DNA from: JADKIH01 sp031417395
GTDB taxonomy: Bacteria > Bacteroidota > Bacteroidia > AKYH767-A > 2013-40CM-41-45
Length of the DNA stretch: 64,000 nt
Assembly: GCA_031417395.1 (NCBI GenBank)
Contig: JANOVM010000063.1
Span: 1 to 64,000 of the forward strand
Reading direction: 5' to 3'
Shown: positions 8,434 to 16,607 of the stretch, one piece after another
Position numbering within the stretch: position 1 is the first letter of the stretch
How the letters are laid out: every line of letters begins with the position of its first letter
The notes under the pieces: generated by a model
What the model was told of the DNA's origin: nothing
What the model saw: only the letters and a program-made list of their open reading frames with translations
Database searches by the model: none
Position numbers and translations under genes: made by a program

Positions 8434-9331
8434 TTTGCAACCATGAATTAAGATTAAGCCCTGTTACAGACTGAAGCTTCAAAATATCTCTTTGATAGAA
8501 GTCCAGCAAAAATTTTCGAGCGTCTTCGGAAATAGGCGGCGCAATAGTATTTACGGAATTTATACGATAGAACTGCTCCTTAAAACTAAGCCGAATTGAA
8601 TCAGGCACATAGTTGAGTATAGCGTATTTTATTCTGCTCTCAAAAGTAACAAGTTTGCTTAAAGAAGGAAAAAGGGGCTTTGCGCTACTGTTTATTTTAT
8701 CTATTCTCACAAAGTTAAAATTTTCATTGACTCCCAGAAAAATTAATAGCTCTGACATGGTGTTTTCAAAATGATTTTTGAAATTTTCAAAAAGAATTAT
8801 TTTCACAGAAGGAAATTTTTCCATGTAGTTCTTCACCGCTTCTGCATACAATCCCCTATGTGCATAATGGTAATCGATACTGTAATTTTGATTAATTCTA
8901 TTATTTTCCTCTTTCAAAGCATCAAAAAAAGAAAGCTCTTCTCTTCCATCTCTGACTTTCCAGAGATATTGTGAATATGCTCTTTCAACAGGATTGCGGA
9001 GAATAATTACAATTTTTGGAAGTGTAACTCCACTATAATTTTTTTGTATGGATTTAATAGTTTGCTTATGAAGATAAAGATACGGAGTAGAAATTTCACC
9101 CATTACCTGATTCGATGCGGCTTTGTCGAATAGTCGAAAATACTTACCCGAATCAGTAACGGCAAAAGCAAATTTACCGCGCTTATAATTCAATTTATCT
9201 TCGCCGAAGCAAAAAAAACAAGGTTCCTTTTGTGAAGGTAAAAATATTTCAGGATGACTGCGCAGATAATAATGCAAAGCGGTTGTGCCTGCACGGGCTG
9301 TTCCTACTATTAGAAAATCAGGATTCCTCAT
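8426..9331 (-). CDS. PAPS-dependent sulfotransferase
   Basis: A 301-residue cytosolic sulfotransferase of the carbohydrate/heparan type. The 5'-phosphosulfate-binding loop is G-T-A-R-A-G-T-T (residues 10-17) and the 3'-phosphate-binding segment is L-R-N-P-V-E-R-A-Y-S-Q-Y (about 111-122). It would move sulfate from PAPS to a sugar hydroxyl or amine and release PAP. The operon also carries cysD, cysN, cysC (PAPS synthesis) and cysQ (PAP removal), strongly tying it to polysaccharide sulfation. Its ATG overlaps the stop of the polymerase gene by 4 nt, so translation is likely coupled. The acceptor sugar is unknown. Confidence 0.93.
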   Translation of the reverse strand: MRNPDFLIVGTARAGTTALHYYLRSHPEIFLPSQKEPCFFCFGEDKLNYKRGKFAFAVTDSGKYFRLFDKAASNQVMGEISTPYLYLHKQTIKSIQKNYSGVTLPKIVIILRNPVERAYSQYLWKVRDGREELSFFDALKEENNRINQNYSIDYHYAHRGLYAEAVKNYMEKFPSVKIILFENFKNHFENTMSELLIFLGVNENFNFVRIDKINSSAKPLFPSLSKLVTFESRIKYAILNYVPDSIRLSFKEQFYRINSVNTIAPPISEDARKFLLDFYQRDILKLQSVTGLNLNSWLQNE

Positions 9332-10623
9332 GATAGCGATGGAATAACATCAACATGCGGAACCGAAGTACTTTTGTCGTAGTAGCGAAAGTAATAAAGC
9401 AGGCATACCAGAAACATTATACTGCTGGAATCACGAATATTAACAGCTGAGAAAAACATGCTTAGAAAAAAGAACAGGAGCATATATTCACATGTTTTAA
9501 AAAAAACATTGCCGGAAATTACTTTTCGAGACATGGAAAGTGAAAAATAATATGGAAGGTAAATCAGTATTGTTCCCAGAATACCAAATACAAATACATT
9601 TCCCAGAAGTCCAATATCTACAGGATAAAAATATCCGAAAATATCCCTAAATCCTCCATTCCATTGATTGCTGATAAACCCATTGCCAAGGATTGGATTT
9701 TTGCCAATATACTCTATGGCTGTTTGCAGTTCTTTGAAGCGAATTGCAGAGGATGCTTCATCGGGAGAAGCCGAAAAAAAAGCTTCCAGAACATTGTGAT
9801 AGAGAATTCTGTATTTTTCAAATAGTGAAGTATAGCCCAAACTAAAAAAAACCAGTCCGGCCAAAAGAAAAAGGCTTCCGTAAATAAGCGTATTTCGAAT
9901 TTTATCCCGCAGAGAATAATTTCTGAAAAAATAAATTATTAGTGTTATAGCCAAAACGACAAGCGTCGTTCTCGACTGAAGGAAATAAACCAGATAAAAA
10001 AGAATAAGAAATACAACAATTGAAAACCAGTTCTTTTTTTCGTGAGAAATTTTAAACAATGAATAAAAAAGCAGCATGATTACAAGAGCAAATTGAAAAC
10101 GGTATCGGTAGCCTCGTATTGGACTGTAAGCAACAAATTCTTCATCTGTAAAACTACCCGGGTTGATGAAAAGGATGAAGAAGTAGCAAATAAACAGCAG
10201 GGAAAGTGAAATTATTAGAAAAGAGCGTTCAACCTGTTTAATGGTAAAATATCCATGATTAAGAAATGATACAGTCAGGATTCCTGAAAGAGATAATAAA
10301 ACCGACCGCTGAGCCATAATGCCATAATAATACGGCTGGCCAAATACGACATGTCCTTTATAGGCGGCAAGAAAATTCACAAGAATAAAAACCCACATGA
10401 GTATATCAAGCCGCGTAATCCTGTTGTGATGCAGGTTAACTACTAAATTAATAACATAGTACAGACTCAGTATAAGAATGGCTCCGGTAGAAATTACCTG
10501 ATGAAGATTTTCAAGAGGTAGGGTAGCAAATATCCTAAAGGTTGAAATATAAACCAGGATTAAGATGGTATAAGAAATAGGCGCAGGCAAACTTCCCCGC
10601 CTCTTTATTTCAATTGATTCCAC
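9328..10623 (-). CDS. O-antigen ligase/polymerase-like membrane protein (Wzy type)
   Basis: A 431-residue polytopic protein with roughly 10-12 hydrophobic segments and a long periplasmic-type loop before the last helices. The loop contains S-A-I-R-F-K-E-L-Q-T-A-I-E-Y-I-G-K-N-P, followed by I-L-G-N-G-F, the hallmark of the Wzy_C/O-antigen-ligase family. It would polymerise flipped repeat units in the periplasm. It lies between the flippase (26 nt upstream) and the sulfotransferase (4-nt overlap). Polymerase is favoured over ligase because a flippase and surface barrel share the operon, but sequence alone does not settle this. Confidence 0.85.
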   Translation of the reverse strand: MESIEIKRRGSLPAPISYTILILVYISTFRIFATLPLENLHQVISTGAILILSLYYVINLVVNLHHNRITRLDILMWVFILVNFLAAYKGHVVFGQPYYYGIMAQRSVLLSLSGILTVSFLNHGYFTIKQVERSFLIISLSLLFICYFFILFINPGSFTDEEFVAYSPIRGYRYRFQFALVIMLLFYSLFKISHEKKNWFSIVVFLILFYLVYFLQSRTTLVVLAITLIIYFFRNYSLRDKIRNTLIYGSLFLLAGLVFFSLGYTSLFEKYRILYHNVLEAFFSASPDEASSAIRFKELQTAIEYIGKNPILGNGFISNQWNGGFRDIFGYFYPVDIGLLGNVFVFGILGTILIYLPYYFSLSMSRKVISGNVFFKTCEYMLLFFFLSMFFSAVNIRDSSSIMFLVCLLYYFRYYDKSTSVPHVDVIPSLS

Positions 10624-10649
10624 ACCACGAAATTAAAAAAACATCTCTT

Positions 10650-12002
10650 CTATTTGTCTTTAAAGCTTAAATTAAAAAACACAAAAAATCCAAAATGTTT
10701 TTTAACGCTCCAAAGGCTAAGGAAATTCCAGATAAAAGTCCCGCCCAGCTGGGCAAAACATGCTCCCATAAGCCCATAGGCAGGAATTAAAATGAAGCAA
10801 AGAGCGAGATTTACTATCGCTGAAAATATTGCTATGTTTCTTAACGTATCCTGTCTGCCGGCCATGTTTAATATCTGTGATGGAAGTCCGGAAAAGCAAA
10901 CAATAAACTGTCCGACAAGTAATACATAAAGTGCATTTTCATTTCCCGGAAATTCCTTTCCAAAAACCGATAAAATCCATTGCGGGCATAAGGCCAGTAT
11001 TACAAAAATAGGTAAAGAAGTAAGGAAGATCAAACGGGCTGATTCGCCTGCAAGTTTTTTCATGGAATCGTATTTCTGTCCTGCAAAAGATTCTGCAAAA
11101 CGAGGCATTGAAAAACTGTTCACAGCAAGTATAGTAACATTGGTAAAAACGGATATCCGGATTAAAGCATTGTAAATTCCCACTTCCGATTCGCTGACAT
11201 AAGCAGCCAGGATTAATGTACCTGCCCATGACATTGTTAGCTGCATTAATGTAGTAGTAAACATGGAAGAGCTGGTACGGAAAAGTTCTCGCGATGAAAT
11301 AGTACCTTTTGCCTTACAGTGGTTAAACTTGCTGTATTTTATCCACCATAAAGTACTAATTGCTCCTGCAGCGGCAATGCTGATAAATTGCACATAAGCA
11401 GGGATATCGTTACCACTTTCCCGAAATGAAAAAAAGATTAACAACATAGTTGCTAAAAGGGAAACTGAAACAGTCTGTAAAAAAGTATATGTTTTAATTT
11501 TTTTAAGTCCACGGATGGATTCAGAATTTATCAATAAAAAAACAAGTGGAAGAGCCAGCCAGGCATTTACTCTGAGAAGGTTCGTCAATAATGGTTTATG
11601 AAGAAGATCCGTCGCCATCCATGGAGCGAGAAAATAAAGACATGCTGAAACAATCAGAGAAACGGGGAATATTATTTTAACTGCGGAAAGGTAAACGGAT
11701 TTGATTCCGGAATAATCATTGACCAAAGCAAATCCGGCAATATATTTCATCAGGGCTACATCCAGACCTGCTTTTCCAAATACTGAAGCGAAACTTAATA
11801 TTGCGAGGCAAATAGCGACTATGCCCAGCGCATCGGCACCGAAATATCTTGAAGTAAGCAATGTTACCAGAAAACCGGTAAAGACTCCTGTCATCCTTAC
11901 CAATAAAGCAAAAAAGCTGGTACGCACCAGCTCGCCGTAATCACGGTCAGTACCGAATTTCTTCAGTGAATGCCGAAACCTACTTTGCAATGAACCATTC
12001 AT
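10650..12002 (-). CDS. Oligosaccharide flippase (Wzx/MOP family)
   Basis: A 450-residue protein with about 12-14 transmembrane segments. It starts with a hydrophilic tail and then S-F-F-A-L-L-V-R-M-T-G-V-F-T-G-F-type first helix, as in the polysaccharide-biosynthesis branch of the MOP exporters. It would move the undecaprenyl-linked repeat unit across the inner membrane. Its ATG overlaps the end of cysQ by 23 nt, which joins the sulfate-activation genes and the polysaccharide genes in one transcript. Confidence 0.9.
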   Translation of the reverse strand: MNGSLQSRFRHSLKKFGTDRDYGELVRTSFFALLVRMTGVFTGFLVTLLTSRYFGADALGIVAICLAILSFASVFGKAGLDVALMKYIAGFALVNDYSGIKSVYLSAVKIIFPVSLIVSACLYFLAPWMATDLLHKPLLTNLLRVNAWLALPLVFLLINSESIRGLKKIKTYTFLQTVSVSLLATMLLIFFSFRESGNDIPAYVQFISIAAAGAISTLWWIKYSKFNHCKAKGTISSRELFRTSSSMFTTTLMQLTMSWAGTLILAAYVSESEVGIYNALIRISVFTNVTILAVNSFSMPRFAESFAGQKYDSMKKLAGESARLIFLTSLPIFVILALCPQWILSVFGKEFPGNENALYVLLVGQFIVCFSGLPSQILNMAGRQDTLRNIAIFSAIVNLALCFILIPAYGLMGACFAQLGGTFIWNFLSLWSVKKHFGFFVFFNLSFKDK

Positions 12003-12771
12003 TAATCAAATGAGGTTTATTATAGGTCATCTCTTCTCCGGAAGGAAAAAGGTAAATATTTTTACCAACAGCTTTTAAAAGCGCATGTCCGGCTGCTGTA
12101 TCCCATTCCATGGTTGGAGCGAAACGAGGGTAAATATCTGCTTTGCCTTCTGCAAGCAAACAAAATTTTAATGAACTGCCTGCATTGACCAGTTCGACAT
12201 TGTTACTTTTAAGGCGTAATTCATTAATAAATCCTTCCGTTTTATCAGACATATGCGAACGGCTTGCTATAACCCGCATTTGATTTTCCGCATTCGGCAA
12301 GTCGATATTTATCCTGCTCTTCTTATTGATCGAAGGCTTTTCGTTGACAGAGAATTTATACAATCCATCTCCTGCAATTCCGGCAAAAGCCATACCTGTT
12401 ACCGGCTGAAAAATCACTCCGGAAATTGGAACACCAAATTCCATCAGGGCAATATTAACGGTAAACTCTCCATTTCGCTTTATGAATTCCTTTGTTCCAT
12501 CAAGCGGATCAACAAGCCAGTAGTAATTCCACTGACTTCTTTCATCAAATAGAATATCCTTGCCTTCTTCACTCAATACCGGAAGATTCGTGTGTGCAAG
12601 TCTGCTTACGATAGTATCATGCGAAGCCTTATCAGCTGCTGTCAATGGAGAACCATCTGATTTTATATCAACAGTAAATTTATCACTGTAAATTTCCAGA
12701 ATTTTTTGGCCCGCTTCAAATGCTGTCTCCAGCGCAAGCAATGTTAATTCTCTGATTTTTTCTTTTTCCAC
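11980..12771 (-). CDS. cysQ: 3'(2'),5'-bisphosphate nucleotidase
   Basis: A 263-residue inositol-monophosphatase-fold enzyme that hydrolyses PAP to AMP, relieving product inhibition of sulfotransferases. The metal-site motifs are S-E-E (residues 67-69), D-P-L-D-G-T (88-93) and W-D-T-A-A-G-H near the C-terminus; the CysQ-type K-S-D-G-S-P-L-T-A-A-D is at 37-47. It starts 9 nt after cysN. With a sulfotransferase in the same operon, its likely job is recycling PAP made during sulfation. Confidence 0.94.
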   Translation of the reverse strand: MEKEKIRELTLLALETAFEAGQKILEIYSDKFTVDIKSDGSPLTAADKASHDTIVSRLAHTNLPVLSEEGKDILFDERSQWNYYWLVDPLDGTKEFIKRNGEFTVNIALMEFGVPISGVIFQPVTGMAFAGIAGDGLYKFSVNEKPSINKKSRINIDLPNAENQMRVIASRSHMSDKTEGFINELRLKSNNVELVNAGSSLKFCLLAEGKADIYPRFAPTMEWDTAAGHALLKAVGKNIYLFPSGEEMTYNKPHLINEWFIAK

Positions 12772-12780
12772 AATATGCTT

Positions 12781-14034
12781 TTAAATAATCATTCCCGCCC
12801 CAACAGTTTCATTGGTATGCGGATCTATAAAGATAAGGCTTCCTGTATTTCTATTCCGCCTGTAGCTATCGTAAACCAATGGCAAGGTTGTTCGAATTTG
12901 AATACGCCCTATGTCATTCATGGAAAGTAACTGTTCCCCTTCCATTCTACGGAGATTTAAAATGTCAATCTTATAATGAATCTTATCTACCCACGCATTC
13001 ATTTCACGGCAGGTATGCCGGAGAATATATTTTGAACCGGTTTTAAGCGCTTTTTCATTAAGCCAGCAAATCATTATATCCAGGCTTTGTCCTGTTTGCG
13101 GAACATTGTTTTCTCTGACAATCATATCGCCTCGTCCAACATCAATTTCATCTTCGAGATTTAGGGTTACTGACATGGGTGAAAAAGCATACTCCAAAAC
13201 CTTTCCTGCTAATTCAATGGATTTAATTTTTGATTTCTCACCGGATGGCAAAACAATTACTTTATCGCCAGGACGAAAAACACCACCTGCAAGTCGGCCT
13301 GCATAGCTGCGCAATCCATTTTGATTCTGTGTACGAATAATATATTGCACCGGAAAACGACAGTCTATATGATTTAAATCACTGCTTATATGTACGTTTT
13401 CCAGATGAAAAAGCAGCGTACTGCCTTCATACCATGGCATTTTCAGTGAACGGTTAACGACATTATCACCGAACTTGGCACTGATTGGAATAAACTGTAT
13501 GTCCTTTACATCAAGTCTTGAAGAAAATACACGGAAATCTTCAACGATTTTTTCATACGTTTCCTGGTTGTAGTCGACAAGGTCCATTTTATTGATGCAT
13601 ACAACCATGTGTGGTATCCTTAGCAGACTAGCAATAAAAGCATGACGCCTGGTTTGTTCCACAACTCCCTTACGAGCATCGATAAGAATTAAGGCAAGGT
13701 TTGCTGTAGATGCGCCTGTAATCATATTGCGGGTATATTGAATATGCCCGGGAGTATCAGCAATAATAAACTTCCTTTTGATTGTTGTGAAATAACGGTA
13801 AGCAACGTCAATGGTAATACCTTGTTCTCGTTCGGCTTTAAGTCCATCAGTAAACATGGAAAGGTCAATGTCATCCATACCTTTTTTCTGACTGGATGTT
13901 TTTATAGCTTCTACCTGATCATCCTGCAGACTTTTTGTGTCCATCAGCAATCTTCCAATGAGGGTACTTTTACCATCGTCAACACTTCCTGCCGTAGTGA
14001 AACGTAAAAGTTCTATATGGGTACGAAATGGCAT
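12781..14034 (-). CDS. cysN: Sulfate adenylyltransferase subunit 1 (GTPase)
   Basis: The regulatory GTPase of ATP sulfurylase, which couples GTP hydrolysis to APS formation with CysD. G1 loop G-S-V-D-D-G-K-S-T (residues 16-24), G3 D-T-P-G-H (93-97) and G4 N-K-M-D (148-151) are intact, followed by EF-Tu-like beta-barrel domains. At 417 residues it is the stand-alone form; it is not fused to APS kinase, which is encoded separately as cysC. The gene lies 39 nt downstream of cysD. Confidence 0.96.
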   Translation of the reverse strand: MPFRTHIELLRFTTAGSVDDGKSTLIGRLLMDTKSLQDDQVEAIKTSSQKKGMDDIDLSMFTDGLKAEREQGITIDVAYRYFTTIKRKFIIADTPGHIQYTRNMITGASTANLALILIDARKGVVEQTRRHAFIASLLRIPHMVVCINKMDLVDYNQETYEKIVEDFRVFSSRLDVKDIQFIPISAKFGDNVVNRSLKMPWYEGSTLLFHLENVHISSDLNHIDCRFPVQYIIRTQNQNGLRSYAGRLAGGVFRPGDKVIVLPSGEKSKIKSIELAGKVLEYAFSPMSVTLNLEDEIDVGRGDMIVRENNVPQTGQSLDIMICWLNEKALKTGSKYILRHTCREMNAWVDKIHYKIDILNLRRMEGEQLLSMNDIGRIQIRTTLPLVYDSYRRNRNTGSLIFIDPHTNETVGAGMII

Positions 14035-14073
14035 GATACTTTGTGGTTAGAAGTTTTGACTTATATTCTTAAA

Positions 14074-14979
14074 TTAAAAATAGCCCTGACGTTTTCTATC
14101 TTCCATGGCTGAATCCGTTTTCCTGTCGTCAATGCGCGTTCCTCTTTCGGTAACCGTAGAAGCAAATATTTCTCTTATAATATCTTCAACCGTTGAGGCA
14201 TTGCTTGCAACGGCTCCTGTACAAGTCATGTCACCAATGGTTCGAAAACGCACATTCATATCTTCGGTTTTCTCATTATCGGCAAGGTTAATAAAATCAG
14301 CGAAAGCATAAATAACACCTTCGCGTTGGAAGACCTTTCTTTTGTGTGAAAAATATAATTCTGGTAATGGAATTTTCTCGCGATAAATGTAATTCCACAC
14401 ATCCAGCTCTGTCCAATTACTCAATGGAAATATTCTGAAATGTTCTCCATTGTGTTTATGTCCGTTGAAAATGTTCCACAACTCCGGCCGCTGGTGTCGT
14501 GGCTCCCATTGTCCGAACTCATCCCTATGTGAAAAGAAGCGTTCTTTAGCTCTCGATTTTTCTTCATCTCTTCTGGCTCCGCCAATGGCTGCATCGAAAC
14601 TAAATTCCTTTATTGCATCCAGGAGTGTTACGGTCTGCAAAGCATTTCTGCTGGCATTTCTTCCTTTCTCCTCCACTGCTCTGCCCGAATCAATAGAACT
14701 TTGTACCGATCGAATGATCAACTCTGAACCTTGTTCCTTAATCCATTTATCGCGAAAAAGAATTGTCTCCGGAAAATTATGTCCGGTGTCTATATGCATA
14801 AGCGGAAAGGGTGTTTTTCCCGGATGAAATGCTTTCCGGGCAAGGTGTGAAACCACTATAGAATCTTTTCCTCCGCTAAATAATAAAACAGGATTTTGAA
14901 ATTGAGCTGCAACTTCCCTGATCACAAAAATACTTTCTGATTCCAGCTCGCTTAAATGATCAAGGTTATAACTTAACAT
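14074..14979 (-). CDS. cysD: Sulfate adenylyltransferase subunit 2
   Basis: The catalytic subunit of ATP sulfurylase, forming APS from ATP and sulfate. The PP-loop S-G-G-K-D-S is at residues 35-40, followed by H-I-D-T-G-H-N-F-P-E and the R-R-D-E-E-K-S-R-A-K-E-R region typical of CysD. The 301-residue length is standard. A 77-nt spacer separates it from cysC; that leader contains a small 7-bp inverted repeat (14998-15014) whose role, if any, is unclear. Confidence 0.96.
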   Translation of the reverse strand: MLSYNLDHLSELESESIFVIREVAAQFQNPVLLFSGGKDSIVVSHLARKAFHPGKTPFPLMHIDTGHNFPETILFRDKWIKEQGSELIIRSVQSSIDSGRAVEEKGRNASRNALQTVTLLDAIKEFSFDAAIGGARRDEEKSRAKERFFSHRDEFGQWEPRHQRPELWNIFNGHKHNGEHFRIFPLSNWTELDVWNYIYREKIPLPELYFSHKRKVFQREGVIYAFADFINLADNEKTEDMNVRFRTIGDMTCTGAVASNASTVEDIIREIFASTVTERGTRIDDRKTDSAMEDRKRQGYF

Positions 14980-15056
14980 GTCAACAATTTTGATAAAGCA
15001 AATTAAAAATTTGCCGCAATTTAAATATGATCTTTTACTGATAAGAATAAAAAGCG

Positions 15057-15668
15057 TTACAGCGCTATGCTTATTCTTTTAAGAATATAATCCGTCAATA
15101 TTGAAAGAGAAACTTCTTCCGACTCCTTGTCTGTATTGAGTGTGAGCTCCGGATTCAGAGGCTCTTCGTAAGGCGAACTAATCCCAGTAAATTCAGGAAT
15201 CAAGCCTTTTCTGGCCTTGTTATACAATCCTTTTACATCCCGGGTTTCACAGACCTCAAGAGAAGCATTAACAAATATCTCTGCAAAATCTGAAGCAGTA
15301 AACATTGACCGGACTAATTCACGATCGGCCCGAAAAGGTGAAATAAATGCAGTAATTACAATTAATCCTGCATCAGTCAATAATTTACAAACTTCACCTA
15401 TGCGTCTTATGTTTTCCTTCCTGTCTTCTTTTGAAAAACCAAGGTCCTTATTTAGGCCGGCCCGAATCAGGTCTCCATCAAGTAAATATGTTTTGAAACC
15501 TTTTTCCAATAATTGTTTTTCTAAAGCGGAAGCCAAAGTACTTTTTCCCGATCCGCTGAGGCCAGTCAGCCATACTAAAAATGGCTTTTGCTGCATAGAT
15601 TTTATTCTTTCCTCACGGCTAATGGGTTCCTGTAAATGAATTAACATAGGTTTAGTATTATTGTCCAA
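15057..15668 (-). CDS. cysC: Adenylylsulfate (APS) kinase
   Basis: Phosphorylates APS to PAPS. Walker A G-L-S-G-S-G-K-S-T at residues 36-44, the D-G-D-x-x-R-x-G-L-N-x-D-L-G-F motif near 64-78 and the I-S-P-F motif near 108 are complete. The 203-residue length is normal for the single-domain enzyme. Its start overlaps the end of the half-length ALDH gene by 11 nt, so the deoC/ALDH genes and the sulfate genes are probably on one transcript. With cysDN and a sulfotransferase, its PAPS is most likely used for sulfation. Confidence 0.96.
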   Translation of the reverse strand: MDNNTKPMLIHLQEPISREERIKSMQQKPFLVWLTGLSGSGKSTLASALEKQLLEKGFKTYLLDGDLIRAGLNKDLGFSKEDRKENIRRIGEVCKLLTDAGLIVITAFISPFRADRELVRSMFTASDFAEIFVNASLEVCETRDVKGLYNKARKGLIPEFTGISSPYEEPLNPELTLNTDKESEEVSLSILTDYILKRISIAL

Positions 15669-16605
15669 CAGGATGCCATGTAGTTTTTATTTCCTGAAGG
15701 TCCATAATTCTATATGGATTTTGAGAACGCTCTTCGGATAATTCTTTCTCAGAATAAACAGAAACTCTTTTCACATTCAGAGAAGCAGACTCTTTCATCA
15801 ATTTAATTTCTTCCTGATTGTTTCCGAAATAAACTATGGCATTTACATCCATGTGGGTAGAAAAATGGGTCAGCAATTCAGATCTATAACCGGTTAATAT
15901 ATTGACAATGCCGGCAGGAACATCAGAAGAGTTAAGCACTTCTCCAAAGGTAATTGCACTTAACGGCTTGGCTGTTGATGCAAGTACAATAACTGTATTA
16001 CCTCCGATAATTGCCGGGGCAATGGCTGTAATTAATCCAAGTAGTCCTGAACTTTCTGCCGATAATATGGAAACTATACCCATTGGTTCAGGCACGGAGA
16101 AATTAAAATGCGATGACTCCACCGGATTCACTGCACTGAAAACCTGCTGAAATTTATCACACCATCCTGCATAATAAACCAAACGATCTATTGAAATATT
16201 TACTTCTTTATCTGCCTGTGACCGGGTACTGCCGGTTTCCACTAATTCAGCGATAAATTGCTCGCGTCGTCCCTCCAGCATCTCTGCAATGCGATAGAGA
16301 ATTTGTCCACGATTATATGCGCTTCGGGAAGACCATGCCTGCTGTGCTTTGCGGGCTGCAACTACTGCTTCGCGAAAATCCTTGCGTGAAGAATTACAAA
16401 TGTTTGCTATCGTCTTGCCATTCGGATTTAGCAAAGGGTAATATCTTCCAGATTCGGTCCGGGGGAATTTACCGTCGATATAAATTTTATATGTTTTCAT
16501 TACATCGAGTCTTTCTCCTTTAGAAGAATGACCGTTGGATTGGCCGTTTGTATCAACGTCAACGACTGATTTATTTTTTTCGATAGCGTCCATTTTGTTT
16601 TTCAT
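15658..16605 (-). CDS. Half-length aldehyde dehydrogenase-like protein without catalytic residues
   Basis: A 315-residue protein matching only the NAD-binding portion of the ALDH fold. The N-terminal substrate-entry part (I-Y-I-D-G-K-F-P, residues about 42-49), the V-V-A-A-R-K-A-Q-Q-A-W helix and the A-P-A-I-I-G-G-N-T-V-I-V-L Rossmann strand are clear. The sequence ends shortly after V-N-I-L-T-G; the general-base E-L-G-G-K and the catalytic-Cys region are absent. It starts 2 nt after a full ALDH gene. Paired full and incomplete ALDH units occur in ALDH16 proteins, so this may be a split second half that is structural. A decayed paralogue is possible but less likely, given the intact frame and tight packing. 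Confidence 0.8.
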   Translation of the reverse strand: MKNKMDAIEKNKSVVDVDTNGQSNGHSSKGERLDVMKTYKIYIDGKFPRTESGRYYPLLNPNGKTIANICNSSRKDFREAVVAARKAQQAWSSRSAYNRGQILYRIAEMLEGRREQFIAELVETGSTRSQADKEVNISIDRLVYYAGWCDKFQQVFSAVNPVESSHFNFSVPEPMGIVSILSAESSGLLGLITAIAPAIIGGNTVIVLASTAKPLSAITFGEVLNSSDVPAGIVNILTGYRSELLTHFSTHMDVNAIVYFGNNQEEIKLMKESASLNVKRVSVYSEKELSEERSQNPYRIMDLQEIKTTWHPVGQ

Positions 16606-16607
16606 TT

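Noticed and set aside
14998..15014. GCAAATT/AATTTGC inverted repeat in the cysD leader as a riboswitch or attenuator
   Set aside because: The stem is only 7 bp with no second structure or T run, and it is AT-rich enough to occur by chance.
12781..15668. Assimilatory sulfate reduction operon
   Set aside because: Only the PAPS-forming part (cysDNC) and cysQ are present; no PAPS/APS reductase or sulfite reductase appears, and a sulfotransferase lies in the same gene run.
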